Below are positions 24,217-31,547 of a DNA stretch of 64,000 nucleotides, in pieces; the first letter of the stretch is position 1, and each line of letters opens with the position of its first letter. Position numbers and translations under genes: made by a program. This DNA is from Candidatus Aenigmatarchaeota archaeon (GTDB taxonomy: Archaea; Aenigmatarchaeota; Aenigmatarchaeia; GW2011-AR5). The stretch spans positions 444,974 to 508,973 of the forward strand of contig JACPDL010000003.1 of NCBI GenBank assembly GCA_016184005.1, written 5' to 3'. The notes below the pieces were generated by a model, which worked only from the letters and a program-made list of their open reading frames with translations, did not search any database and was not told the origin of the DNA.

Positions 24217-24765
24217 ATGAAACTGGAATCTATCATAGCTATAACAGGCCTAATTGGCAGCGGCAAAAATGAGGCAGCTGATTACATAGCCAAAAATTAT
24301 AGCTATGTTATTTTTGATTATGCTGATCTAATAAGAGAAATGATGCGAAAAGAGGGCATTGAGCCTACACGCATAAACATTCAGAATTACAGATTAAAAC
24401 ATGGCAACAATTTCCTGGCAGAAGCTATTGTAGAAAAGATACAAAACAGCTCCCATGAAAGGGTTCTGCTAACTCCAATAAGAAGGCCAGAAGATTATGA
24501 AATGCCAAAAAAGGCCTTTGGTGCAAGCATAATAATGATTCATATTGATGCAGACGAGCAGATAAGATTTGAGCGATTAAAGTCACGAAGAAGCGCCAGA
24601 GACCCAAAGACACCCAAAGAATTCAAAGAGCAGGAAAAGAGAGAATTGGAAATATTTAACTTTAAAAAAACATTCAAATATGCTAACTATACTATAGAAA
24701 ATAATGGAACGCTCGAAGAGCTTCACAAAAAACTGAATTCTCTGATGAAAAAGGTATCAACATGA
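24217..24765 (+). CDS. P-loop nucleotide kinase-like protein (dephospho-CoA kinase-like, UPF0200)
   Basis: A 182-residue kinase-fold protein with Walker A GLIGSGKNEAADYI and an adenylate/dephospho-CoA-kinase-like layout: LLTPIRRPED in the middle and the LID-like FERLKSRRSARDPKTP. In archaea this group is annotated as UPF0200 or dephospho-CoA kinase-like, with no settled substrate. ATG 24217 follows a weak GGAG-like site. The stop overlaps adk by four bases, so the two kinases are co-transcribed. Confidence 0.8.
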   Translation: MKLESIIAITGLIGSGKNEAADYIAKNYSYVIFDYADLIREMMRKEGIEPTRINIQNYRLKHGNNFLAEAIVEKIQNSSHERVLLTPIRRPEDYEMPKKAFGASIIMIHIDADEQIRFERLKSRRSARDPKTPKEFKEQEKRELEIFNFKKTFKYANYTIENNGTLEELHKKLNSLMKKVST

Positions 24766-25391
24766 ACATAATAATCATCGGCCCGCAGGGGTCTGGCAAG
24801 GGAACTCAGGCGAGAATGATAGCCGAAAGATTCGGGATATCCCATGTCTCGACAGGCGACATGCTGCGGGAAATTGCAAGGCAGAATACAGACACGGGCG
24901 CCCATATCGACCTGTTGATAAGGAAAGGCTCGCTTATACCCGATGATATTGTCACAGACCTTCTCAGCCGGCGCCTTTCAGAAGACGACTGCAAAAAAGG
25001 TTTTGTTCTTGACGGCTATCCAAGGAACGCCAACCAGGCAAAGCTGCTCGAGGTCATAGCAAAGATAGAGGCAGTGATTTACCTGAAACTCTCGGATGAA
25101 GAAGCGGTGAAAAGGCTTGCGACAAGGTTTGTATGCAACAAGTGCGGCGAGATTTATGGCATTGTTAAGCAGCCTGCAGAAGAAGGAAAATGCGATGCGT
25201 GCGGCGGCGACCTGTATCAGCGAAACGATGAAAGCGAGTTTGCTGTGCGCCGAAGGCTGGAAATATTCCACAAGGACACCAAGCCGCTTATAGACCACTA
25301 CAGATACAAAAGACTTTTGCACGAGATAAACGCGAATCAGAGCATAGAACAGGTATTCAGTGACATATCGCTGATTGTTGAGAATCTCTAG
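24762..25391 (+). CDS. adk: Adenylate kinase, bacterial type with zinc-finger LID
   Basis: Interconverts AMP, ADP and ATP. The 209 residues contain IIIGPQGSGKGTQA (Walker A), STGDMLR, VLDGYPRN (the AMP site) and a LID with CNKC and CDAC, the four-Cys zinc site of the long bacterial form. Many archaea instead use the short AdkA type, so this gene points to a lineage such as DPANN or to transfer from bacteria. It is coupled to the upstream kinase by ATGA overlap. Confidence 0.96.
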   Translation: MNIIIIGPQGSGKGTQARMIAERFGISHVSTGDMLREIARQNTDTGAHIDLLIRKGSLIPDDIVTDLLSRRLSEDDCKKGFVLDGYPRNANQAKLLEVIAKIEAVIYLKLSDEEAVKRLATRFVCNKCGEIYGIVKQPAEEGKCDACGGDLYQRNDESEFAVRRRLEIFHKDTKPLIDHYRYKRLLHEINANQSIEQVFSDISLIVENL

Positions 25392-25392
25392 A

Positions 25393-25917
25393 TCAGGAAG
25401 CTGCAACCACTATCCCGGCAACAACTAATAGTGAAATAGCGTAACTTATTTTTAGATTCAGCCCGTAAAAGTTTCTTATCAGCAACGCGCCTATGCTGAC
25501 AGTTACTGCAGACCAGAGTATCTCCACAGGCAGCGCGTACCATGGGCCACCAACTGCGAAGACTATGTAGTAAAACGGCCCGAAGAAAGGGAAGATGACA
25601 TAAGTCAGGGAAAAGAGGAACGTAAGCAGTGAAGATATGAACATCGCCTTCAGGAAATCCTTCTTTGCGTTGAAAAGCGCTGTTGACGCGTGCAAGGCAA
25701 ATCCCAGAATAAAAGACTGCCCAACGGCCAGAATAATCGCAGGGACCAGAAACAAGTCACCAATTGCAAGCCTGTAGCTTCCGTCTGGCAGGCCCGGGAT
25801 GAGTATGTCAAAGAAACTGAAATAGATAGCAATAGCCAGAATCAAGAAGCAAGCCGAAGCCACAAGCAGCTTGTTGTTCTTTTCATGTTCAAGGACATTA
25901 CGCCATAATGCTGTCAT
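25393..25917 (-). CDS. Multi-pass membrane protein
   Basis: A 174-residue protein with about five transmembrane helices (first: LLVASACFLILAIAIYFSFF). The second helix region is YRLAIGDLFLVPAIILAVGQ. The size and helix count resemble small S-component-like or QueT-like transport proteins, but no diagnostic motif supports that. ATG 25917 is used because sequence upstream enters a hairpin element. The gene converges on adk with one base between stops. Confidence 0.65.
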   Translation of the reverse strand: MTALWRNVLEHEKNNKLLVASACFLILAIAIYFSFFDILIPGLPDGSYRLAIGDLFLVPAIILAVGQSFILGFALHASTALFNAKKDFLKAMFISSLLTFLFSLTYVIFPFFGPFYYIVFAVGGPWYALPVEILWSAVTVSIGALLIRNFYGLNLKISYAISLLVVAGIVVAAS

Positions 25918-25925
25918 GTGAAAAA

Positions 25926-26000
25926 CCACTGTCTAAAGACAGTGGCATCTTGGAATTTATAAAAGATGCCACTTAATAGCACCATCTAAAAGATAGGTGG
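25926..26000. repeat. Palindromic repeat cluster 1 (nested hairpins)
   Basis: Three hairpins lie between divergent genes. CCACTGTC-TAAA-GACAGTGG (25926-25945) overlaps an 11-bp inverted repeat AGTGGCATCTT/AAGATGCCACT (25941-25973), so the two folds are mutually exclusive. CACCATCT-AAA-AGATAGGTGG spans 25980-26000. The same TAAA-capped hairpins occur in clusters at 47720 and 59207. They resemble the terminal hairpins of IS200/IS605-type elements; no transposase is in the window. Confidence 0.65.
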
Positions 26001-26062
26001 TATGTTCAGGTATTAAATAAATGTTAAGCAAAACTAATAAATAGGAAGGAATTTGTGTGAAA

Positions 26063-26491
26063 ATGAAGATTCCAAAGACAAAAAACAGGATGGCGCACAA
26101 AGTGCGCCTATCGGACATTGGATGGAAAAAAAGCCTTACCGCCGAACAATTCAACATTCTGCGCAAAAAAGCCACCGAGGCGCCTTTCACTGGTAAACTG
26201 CTGCACAACAAGAATACAGGAGCTTACTTATGCGCTGGTTGCGGGGCTGAAGTGTTCTCTTCAGACAAAAAATTTGACTCAGGCACGGGCTGGCCAAGCT
26301 TTTCTGGCGCAGTAAAGAAAAATGTAGAGACCAGAAAGGATACCAGTCATGGGCTGCAGAGAACCGAGGTTCTGTGCAAGCGATGTGGCGGTCATCTGGG
26401 ACATATCTTTGATGACGGGCCGTTGCCTAGCAAAAAGCGTTATTGCATTAACTCTTGCGCGCTGGATTTTAAGAAGAATAAAGAGAAATAA
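26063..26491 (+). CDS. msrB: Peptide methionine (R)-S-oxide reductase
   Basis: Repairs R-methionine sulfoxide in proteins. The 142-residue SelR domain has both zinc CXXC pairs (CAGCG and CKRCGG), the FDSGTGWPSF block, GHLGHIFDDGP, and the catalytic Cys in RYCINSCALDF. ATG 26063 is preferred to the in-frame GTG 26057. No signal peptide, so it is cytoplasmic; its electrons would come from a thioredoxin. Confidence 0.95.
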   Translation: MKIPKTKNRMAHKVRLSDIGWKKSLTAEQFNILRKKATEAPFTGKLLHNKNTGAYLCAGCGAEVFSSDKKFDSGTGWPSFSGAVKKNVETRKDTSHGLQRTEVLCKRCGGHLGHIFDDGPLPSKKRYCINSCALDFKKNKEK

Positions 26492-26557
26492 CTTATACTA
26501 TTACTGCCAAGATCGCGCCCAGCAAGTTTAAATGATTCCATGCCTTGTATATTCATT

Positions 26558-26710
26558 ATGGCTCTTCTCGAATCATTGCTATCAATAATAGTCCTCGTCG
26601 CTGTCATATTCATCGGGCTGAAAATAATCAAGAACTTTATCATTATTGCAGTTCTTGTTGTACTGTTGGCAGCCGTTCTCTATTACTTTGGCTACTTGCT
26701 GCCGTTTTGA
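26558..26710 (+). CDS. 50-residue membrane microprotein
   Basis: Two hydrophobic helices (LLSIIVLVAVIFIGL and FIIIAVLVVLLAAVLYYFGY) joined by KIIKN, with almost no polar surface. A TTTAAAT box lies about 25-30 bases before the ATG, consistent with a leaderless transcript. No family is recognised. It stands between msrB and the GIY-YIG gene on the same strand. Confidence 0.6.
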   Translation: MALLESLLSIIVLVAVIFIGLKIIKNFIIIAVLVVLLAAVLYYFGYLLPF

Positions 26711-26786
26711 TAAGATAGACGAGTGTCTGCTGGCAAACTAAAATAAATCTGCTTCTCTTTAAGATTTTGACAATCTACTTAGAATA

Positions 26787-27038
26787 ATGTTCTATGTCTA
26801 CGTGCTGAAATGCAGGGATGGATCACTCTACACAGGCTACACGAATAATGTGGAGAAAAGGCTCATTATGCATATAAGTGGAAAAGCTTCAAGATATACC
26901 AGGAACCGTCTTCCTGTTGAGCTGGTGACTCACTGGAAGTTTAAAACGAAATCAGAGGCAATGAGGCACGAGATTATGTTCAAGTCATTGACCCGCAAAG
27001 CAAAGATGGAAAGAATACTGAAAAGCGGATTATCTTAA
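26787..27038 (+). CDS. GIY-YIG nuclease domain protein
   Basis: An 83-residue single-domain GIY-YIG protein of the YhbQ/UPF0213 type. The motif reads VYVLKCRDGSLYTGYTNN (Y-V-x(11)-Y-T-G), with the catalytic Arg in KRLIMHISG and the downstream Glu in RHEIMFKSLTRKAK. Such proteins are linked to DNA or RNA repair, without a settled role. It overlaps the convergent gene at 27030 by nine bases. Confidence 0.92.
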   Translation: MFYVYVLKCRDGSLYTGYTNNVEKRLIMHISGKASRYTRNRLPVELVTHWKFKTKSEAMRHEIMFKSLTRKAKMERILKSGLS

Positions 27039-27899
27039 TTTGTCCAGGAATTCGTAGAAAGATTCAATCATGTCTTCCCTGCTTTCAAAATCCGCAAGCG
27101 CTGCAGAGAGATCCCTGAGTCCGATCTTCTTTTTCTTGAGGAACTGGACGATGGCAAAAGGCGTGCATTTTTTCTTGACTGCTGAACGCTGAGGCATCAG
27201 GTTCTTGAGCGACATATAATAATAGATTGCCGCAGAGACGTCCCTGGCTGTAGCTTCCTTGATTCTTTTTTTCACTTCTTCAGCGAATTCCTCGCCTTTC
27301 TTCATGAAATATTTGTCGTCTTCATAGAACTGATAATAGGGCCCTATTTCATTGTTGATGAATTTTTTCATATGCCAACTGGGCGGGCAGAAATCATAGC
27401 CGTAGCCAATAGAATGCAACCATAGGATTATTTTAGTATATTTTATGTTTGATACATCCTCGTTGTTTGCGAGATCTTCAATGAATTTCCACGTTTTTTC
27501 CTTTGTATCCAGGTCTTTAGCCAGACTTTCTGGCGTTATGCCATTCAAAAAACGCGCACTGCCCTTGATAGAATAGCTTATTCTGAATATTTCCTTCTGA
27601 AACTCTTTGAGCACAGCTTTGCTGTCTGCGTCCTGAATCCTTGGCATGCGCTCATTCAGAAGTTCTTCAACTTTGTCACGCCAATCCTCGCCTTTTATAG
27701 CAAGAACTTGATCAAACTGGACAAGATTTTTGCTCCTGAGAAGTTTCATGATGAACTGGATATCAGGTTCGGAACGCTTGCCGCCCATGAATATGACTGA
27801 AAGTAATTTTTCCCATAACTCCTCCCTTGTTTGTGGCGGCTTAGGCCGCTCTTTCATTGCTAAGGCTACCAGATCGTAGAATCCTTTTTGGATAGTCAT
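27030..27899 (-). CDS. Protein of unknown function (289 residues)
   Basis: A mainly helical soluble protein without a recognised family. The first half includes LLSVIFMGGKRSEPDIQFIMKLL-type helices; the middle has an aromatic patch (ILWLHSIGYGYDFCPPSW). The helix-rich, compact plan is reminiscent of HhH-type glycosylases but no HhH motif or catalytic Asp can be pointed to, so no function is claimed. Its upstream side is the first of the 80-bp repeats. Confidence 0.7.
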   Translation of the reverse strand: MTIQKGFYDLVALAMKERPKPPQTREELWEKLLSVIFMGGKRSEPDIQFIMKLLRSKNLVQFDQVLAIKGEDWRDKVEELLNERMPRIQDADSKAVLKEFQKEIFRISYSIKGSARFLNGITPESLAKDLDTKEKTWKFIEDLANNEDVSNIKYTKIILWLHSIGYGYDFCPPSWHMKKFINNEIGPYYQFYEDDKYFMKKGEEFAEEVKKRIKEATARDVSAAIYYYMSLKNLMPQRSAVKKKCTPFAIVQFLKKKKIGLRDLSAALADFESREDMIESFYEFLDKLR

Positions 27900-27944
27900 C
27901 TCTAAAACATGTGCAATGGTTTTTATTAATCTTTCCCGTTTGTC

Positions 27945-28024
27945 GTGTTCGTAGCTGTGTTATGCCCCTTGTCTGGTTCTGTGCAGGACGGATGCAGGCT
28001 GTGGGTGGTTGGTTGGTAGTCTAC
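27945..28024 (+). ncRNA. 80-base repeat copy 1 (most divergent), candidate small RNA
   Basis: Aligns without gaps over 80 bases to copies at 28515 and 29982. Conserved blocks are TCGTAGCT (6th base on), GTGCAG in the middle and TGTGGGTGGTTG near the 3' part. An AT-rich TTTTTATTAAT lies about 15-27 bases before it, as expected for a TATA box. The 3' end CTAC can pair with GTAG near the 5' end, as in the other copies. The tRNA-like GGGCTC start has decayed to GTGTTC here. Transcription is inferred, not shown. Confidence 0.5.
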
Positions 28025-28074
28025 TCTTTACCCTAAATAATCAACAACTTTATAACCGACGAATAAAATGTATT

Positions 28075-28473
28075 ATGATGAAACGTACAATACTTTACGG
28101 AATTATTTTGATACTAGTTTTTGGTATAGTTTTTGCCTGGATGCAATACTCAGAAATTTCTTTCTTGCCAAAAGAAACTGGGAAGACATGGGTAAAGACA
28201 GATCCTGTTCAGTGCCTAGGAAATCCTTGGCAGCAAGATTGGCGGTTTTCGAACAACAGAACAGAAGAATATCCTAGAGATCGAGAAAATGAAATAATCA
28301 CTGCTTACTATAACAAGCAGGGTACAACAATCTTCTCCATTAAAACTAAGAATACATATGAAGGAAAAGCAATCTGTCTGGCTTGCAGTTGTCCACAGGG
28401 CTATACACTCTACCTGCTTGTTCTCGATTCCGATGTGGGCAAAATGTTAGGTTATGGGTACAAAACTGCGTAA
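28075..28473 (+). CDS. Single-pass membrane or secreted protein of unknown function
   Basis: About 132 residues: a basic start (MMKRT), one hydrophobic helix (ILYGIILILVFGIVFAW), then a polar domain with four Cys (CLG, then CLACSC) that may form disulfides outside the cell. No family recognised. ATG 28075 and 28078 are both possible; a CTTTATAACC TATA-like box about 25 bases upstream points to a leaderless start here rather than at upstream in-frame codons that cross the 80-base repeat. It lies between repeat copies 1 and 2. Confidence 0.65.
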   Translation: MMKRTILYGIILILVFGIVFAWMQYSEISFLPKETGKTWVKTDPVQCLGNPWQQDWRFSNNRTEEYPRDRENEIITAYYNKQGTTIFSIKTKNTYEGKAICLACSCPQGYTLYLLVLDSDVGKMLGYGYKTA

Positions 28474-28514
28474 ATGGTTGTTTTAAGTTTACTCTCAATA
28501 TACTTCTTTCTATA

Positions 28515-28594
28515 GGGCTCGTAGCTTTATTTGGCTGATGGCTTGGTTCGGTGCAGGATAATCGTGGGTTGTGGGTGGTTGATACGTGGTCTAC
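28515..28594 (+). ncRNA. 80-base repeat copy 2, candidate small RNA with tRNA-like 5' end
   Basis: Starts GGGCTCGTAGCTT, identical to the first 13 bases of tRNA-Arg and, with the upstream CTTTCTATA, sharing 19 bases with the start of tRNA-Pro. A TTTTAAGTTTA box lies about 20-30 bases upstream, similar to the tRNA-Pro promoter region. The ends can pair (GGGCU with GGUCU or GUAG with CUAC), and a hairpin forms at positions 28-31/40-43. The 3' half is G/U-rich and lacks a T arm, so it is not a tRNA. It lies between two convergent genes. Confidence 0.55.
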
Positions 28595-28609
28595 AAAACA
28601 AACTGATTT

Positions 28610-29821
28610 TTAACTCGTTAGCCACTTCCAAACAGGCATTATTATAACTTTTTTATTGGCAACCGATAATTCATCTTCCTGATTAAATGTTAATATCATG
28701 CCCTCCTTAAGATTAAGGACGTCGAGAGCTTCCTGAAGCCCTTTGATTTCACGCTCTTTGTTGTCATCATTCAGTTCATAGCATACCTGAATAGCGGCTG
28801 TTATATTGTTCTTTTCTCCAGCCAGGAAATCACATTCATGTTTTTCTCTGAAGTAAAATACATTTTTATATTTTCTCCTAAGATGCAGGAAAACTGTATT
28901 TTCAAGCATCCTTCCCTTATCTTCAGAGAACGATGCAGAATTAGTTGCTGATAACCCATTGTCTATAGCATATACTTTCTTAGGATTTTTAATCTGTTTT
29001 TTTAAAGAATGGCTGAATCTTGGAATAGTAAATAGCAAATAGCTGTCCTCAAAGTAAGAAATTAGTGATATTATAGTATTTACTGAACCAAGCCCAAATG
29101 TTTCATTTAATGACCTGTAAGAAAACTCTTTTCCAATATTTGTTAATAGATATATTGCGACTTCTTTAACTAATCTGGGGTTGCGCAAATTATACCTCAC
29201 AACAATATCGCGCACTATTATGTCATTCAGAAGCTCGTAAAGTATCTCGTTTCGATTATCTTTAAGATATTGAGGAAAACCGCCTCTTTTCATATAAGAT
29301 TCAAATGAGTTTATACCGGATTTTGATTTTGTGATCTTCAGAAATTCGCCAAAAGAAAATGGGAAGAGCTCAAACCTTATATGCCTTCCAGTAAGCCTCG
29401 TTCCAAGCTCCTTGCTGAGTAATGAAGCATTAGACCCTGTAAGCACAAAATGCATTTTCTTGTCTAACATTTGCCTTACAAAAAGCTCCCATTTCTGCGC
29501 ATTCTGTATTTCATCAAAAAAATAACAATCTGCTTTTCCGTATTCTTCAGCAAAGACGTCATTAAGCTTTTGAAAATCACCTGCTTCAAAAGATGCCGCC
29601 CTCGGGTCCTCGAAATTGAAATAATAGAAGTTTTTTCTTTTCCTGATTAGCTGAAGAAGTAGTGTGCTTTTTCCGCATCTTCTAACGCCTGATATAACTA
29701 GCGCAAAAGGCAGGTTAATGTCTATATCATCTAGTTTTTCTCTTATTACTCCTATTTCAAGCCCTTCCATGTCCTTGCGCTGTGACTTGACAATCTCCCT
29801 CAGTGTTTCCTTTAGCATCAT
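28610..29821 (-). CDS. AAA ATPase with DUF4143 (AAA_14 family)
   Basis: A 403-residue ATPase of the archaeal AAA_14 type. Walker A is GVRRCGKSTLLLQLI, Walker B is DCYFFDEIQN, and sensor 1 is VLTGSNASLLSKELGTRLTGR. The C-terminal DUF4143 region ends in a PDDEXK-like segment (FYFREKHECDFLAG then AIQVCYEL). The family is widespread in archaea, often mobile, with unclear function. A CTTTATATAC TATA box about 25-35 bases before the start suggests a leaderless transcript. It lies between repeat copies 2 and 3. Confidence 0.9.
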   Translation of the reverse strand: MMLKETLREIVKSQRKDMEGLEIGVIREKLDDIDINLPFALVISGVRRCGKSTLLLQLIRKRKNFYYFNFEDPRAASFEAGDFQKLNDVFAEEYGKADCYFFDEIQNAQKWELFVRQMLDKKMHFVLTGSNASLLSKELGTRLTGRHIRFELFPFSFGEFLKITKSKSGINSFESYMKRGGFPQYLKDNRNEILYELLNDIIVRDIVVRYNLRNPRLVKEVAIYLLTNIGKEFSYRSLNETFGLGSVNTIISLISYFEDSYLLFTIPRFSHSLKKQIKNPKKVYAIDNGLSATNSASFSEDKGRMLENTVFLHLRRKYKNVFYFREKHECDFLAGEKNNITAAIQVCYELNDDNKEREIKGLQEALDVLNLKEGMILTFNQEDELSVANKKVIIMPVWKWLTS

Positions 29822-29862
29822 GCTGAATCATTAGATTACTGAGTATATAAAGTTTTCAGCCT

Positions 29863-29903
29863 TAATGAACACTAATATTCATTACTAATGAACACTATCA
29901 GAG
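29863..29903. promoter_or_regulatory. Inverted and direct repeats upstream of the ATPase promoter
   Basis: AATGAACACTAATATTCATT contains inverted halves AATGAA/TTCATT, and AATGAACACTA recurs directly after it. The block lies just upstream of the TATA box of the ATPase gene, where an archaeal activator or repressor would bind. The assignment as an operator is inferred from position and symmetry only. Confidence 0.35.
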
Positions 29904-29981
29904 TATTTGCCTACGGGTTTGATTCTGTTGGTTAAGAATTAGGCTGATAAAAGTTGCTAAAATTATCAGCATAAAATACCC

Positions 29982-30061
29982 GGGCTCGTAGCTGTGTTAG
30001 GCTGATGGCTTGGTTTTGTGCAGACTAATCGTGGGTTATGGGTGGTTGATTCGTAGCCTAT
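29982..30061 (+). ncRNA. 80-base repeat copy 3, candidate small RNA with tRNA-like 5' end
   Basis: Starts GGGCTCGTAGCTG. Its ends pair as GGGCU/AGCCU (and CG/CG), and a D-arm-like GCUG/UGGC with GG in the loop can form. Compared with copy 2, substitutions at stem positions mostly keep pairing (for example C-G to C-G and U-G to U-A on the 3' strand). An 8-bp inverted repeat GCTGATAA/TTATCAGC lies just upstream, with AT-rich promoter-like sequence inside it. Its last four bases overlap the end of the small gene at 30058. Confidence 0.55.
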
Positions 30062-30264
30062 AAAATGCCGTGCCTAGAATCTTCTAGATTTTTAATTATC
30101 ATGTCAAGAAGAAGATTCCATTGTTCTTTAGTAAAATCGGCTCGCCTGTCTAGAATCAATTTTAGTCCTGTTTGAATTTCTTCATGAGAAAAATAGTTTA
30201 GATTCTGCAGAAAGCTATGAACCGTAGCTTCTGGATAATTTACTTTGTTGGCGAAATTATTCAT
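30058..30264 (-). CDS. Small protein of unknown function (68 residues)
   Basis: A polar, helical protein (FLQNLNYFSHEEIQTGLKLIL, then a QWNLLLDMIIKNLE helix). No family is recognised. Codon use is AT-rich. It is the last of three minus-strand genes downstream of the lipoprotein at 31276 and abuts repeat copy 3. Confidence 0.5.
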   Translation of the reverse strand: MNNFANKVNYPEATVHSFLQNLNYFSHEEIQTGLKLILDRRADFTKEQWNLLLDMIIKNLEDSRHGIL

Positions 30265-30311
30265 ATACTCTAATGCGGCAGAACTTCCTAGACAAAACAG
30301 TGCTCTATAAT

Positions 30312-30632
30312 CTAGCCATCTTTCATTATATTTCCCTTTTTCATAAGCATCATTATCGGAATCGAAGGGTTCTTAATTTCAGTTTTAGTTGAATCATGTT
30401 TAATTTCTTGTACCATATCCAAAAGTTTTTTATTTATTTCTTCTGTGTCACCTTGAATTGTAATTTCTATTTTGCCTTCTTGAGGATACTGAAAGAAATA
30501 AAACTGCTCAACTTTCTCGCCTGATGTGAGTTTAAAAATCAGCGGTTTTAGATTATTTCTTATGATATTCTGTAAATTTTCTTGTGTAAAAAGAGTTAAC
30601 CGTATCCATTTGTTATTTGCCACAAAAATCAC
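30312..30632 (-). CDS. Protein of unknown function (106 residues)
   Basis: A small soluble protein with alternating strands and helices (KVEQFYFFQYPQEGKIEITI). No domain is recognised. Its start overlaps the lipoprotein stop by four bases, so it is probably translated with it. Strongly AT-rich codons, like its neighbours in this accessory stretch. Confidence 0.55.
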   Translation of the reverse strand: MIFVANNKWIRLTLFTQENLQNIIRNNLKPLIFKLTSGEKVEQFYFFQYPQEGKIEITIQGDTEEINKKLLDMVQEIKHDSTKTEIKNPSIPIMMLMKKGNIMKDG

Positions 30633-31276
30633 GAAATATTTATTGAATTTGAAGAATCTACTCTGTTGTAATACTCTGAATTTATATTGCCCATATCAAC
30701 AATTACGGCTTTTTTGGATAAAGTTTCGTTTGCTATGCAATCCATAATATCTATTTGCACCAAATATTGGCCTGTTTGGTTTACAACAAGATTTTCGGTC
30801 CATAAAAATACACCAGCATGAGCAAATCCTTTGGTTGGTCTTAATGGTTCTGCGTTGGGATAGCAACCTGAATCGTATTTTTTGATGACACTGGAATTAA
30901 ATACGATATATGTTAGGTATCTTGTGTATAGATTCGTACATCCGGTGTTAACGACTGACTCTACAATGGTGTCAAAAGTGCCTTCTTTTGTAGAAGGTAT
31001 CCATTTCGAATTGAGGTAAAACCCATGTCCTATAGAACTTCTGTTGTAGTTATTAGGATTTGAACAGTCAATACTGTTTATAGATTCTAAATATGGAAGT
31101 GTAGTTTTTTCTTTAAGATCTAGCGAAACTCCATCATTATCATAACGTAAATTCTCGTTTTGTTTAATTGTCTGTGTATTTGAGTTATAGTTACTATTAC
31201 TAATACATCCAGCAATCACAATAACAGATATCAACAGTATAGCTAAACCTATATTTTGCCCTAACGTAAACCACAC
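30629..31276 (-). CDS. Predicted lipoprotein of unknown function
   Basis: A 215-residue secreted protein. Residues 7-24 form a signal helix ending in a lipobox (VIVIAGC), which suggests lipid attachment at Cys23. The mature part is Asn/Ser-rich with several Cys that could form disulfides, and beta-prone (YLTYIVFNSSVIKKYDSG). No family is recognised. It is the first gene of a three-gene unit in the accessory stretch upstream of tRNA-Pro. Confidence 0.65.
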   Translation of the reverse strand: MWFTLGQNIGLAILLISVIVIAGCISNSNYNSNTQTIKQNENLRYDNDGVSLDLKEKTTLPYLESINSIDCSNPNNYNRSSIGHGFYLNSKWIPSTKEGTFDTIVESVVNTGCTNLYTRYLTYIVFNSSVIKKYDSGCYPNAEPLRPTKGFAHAGVFLWTENLVVNQTGQYLVQIDIMDCIANETLSKKAVIVDMGNINSEYYNRVDSSNSINIS

Positions 31277-31335
31277 CTTATAGACCTTTAGAAAAGAGTG
31301 TTTTTAAACTTACAAGAAAAAAGAGTCTTTCTATA

Positions 31336-31524
31336 GGGCTCGTAGTCTAGTTTGGTCAGGACCCGAGCTTAAGAAATTGCTCAATGGGTGGAAGCCGCTA
31401 AGAGGGTGAAAACCAATGAAGGTGGTTTTCCGAACCAGCTTGAAACCCCGGTTCAAACGGCCCTTTTCAAAAAGCGCCGGCGGAAAACGGCAGCGAAAAG
31501 AGCCTGAAATTCCGGGCGAGCCCA
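31336..31524 (+). tRNA. tRNA-Pro(UGG) with three introns and a four-base anticodon exon
   Basis: Acceptor GGGCUCG pairs perfectly with CGAGCCC, discriminator A. Introns: 31371-31384 (14 nt, position 33/34; GAGC:GCUC, bulges UU|A and AA|U), 31389-31436 (48 nt, canonical 37/38; UUUG:CGAA, bulges GG|U and CC|A), and 31458-31510 (53 nt, T loop 59/60; UUCA:UGAA, bulges AA|C and AU|U, long stem GGC(C)CUUUUC/GAAAAG(A)GCC). The 74-nt product has anticodon stem CGAGC/GCUUG, loop UUUGGGA and T arm CCCGG/CCGGG. Exon 2 is only UGGG (31385-31388). The second intron's helix spans the first splice junction, so intron 1 should go first. ProRS is encoded just downstream. Confidence 0.9.
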
Positions 31525-31547
31525 TTCTTACTTCACTTGGTGAAAAA

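Noticed and set aside
28511-28520. TATAGGG at the start of repeat copy 2 as a phage-type promoter
   Set aside because: No phage polymerase context; the same bases precede tRNA-Pro, so they belong to the tRNA-like start.
27945-30061. The 80-base repeats as a CRISPR array
   Set aside because: Spacing between copies is 570 and 1467 bases with genes in between, there are no short spacers and no cas genes.
31366-31376. Anticodon AAG in tRNA-Pro if only one intron is removed at 37/38
   Set aside because: A34 is not used in archaeal tRNA-Leu of this form, the loop would not pair with the intron end, and the extra 14-nt intron restores UGG with a perfect helix, next to proS.
31416-31547. N-terminal extension of the CsaA-like protein
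   Set aside because: The extension would be translated from tRNA-Pro exons and introns and is a run of Lys/Arg without family likeness; ATG 31548 has its own ribosome-binding site.
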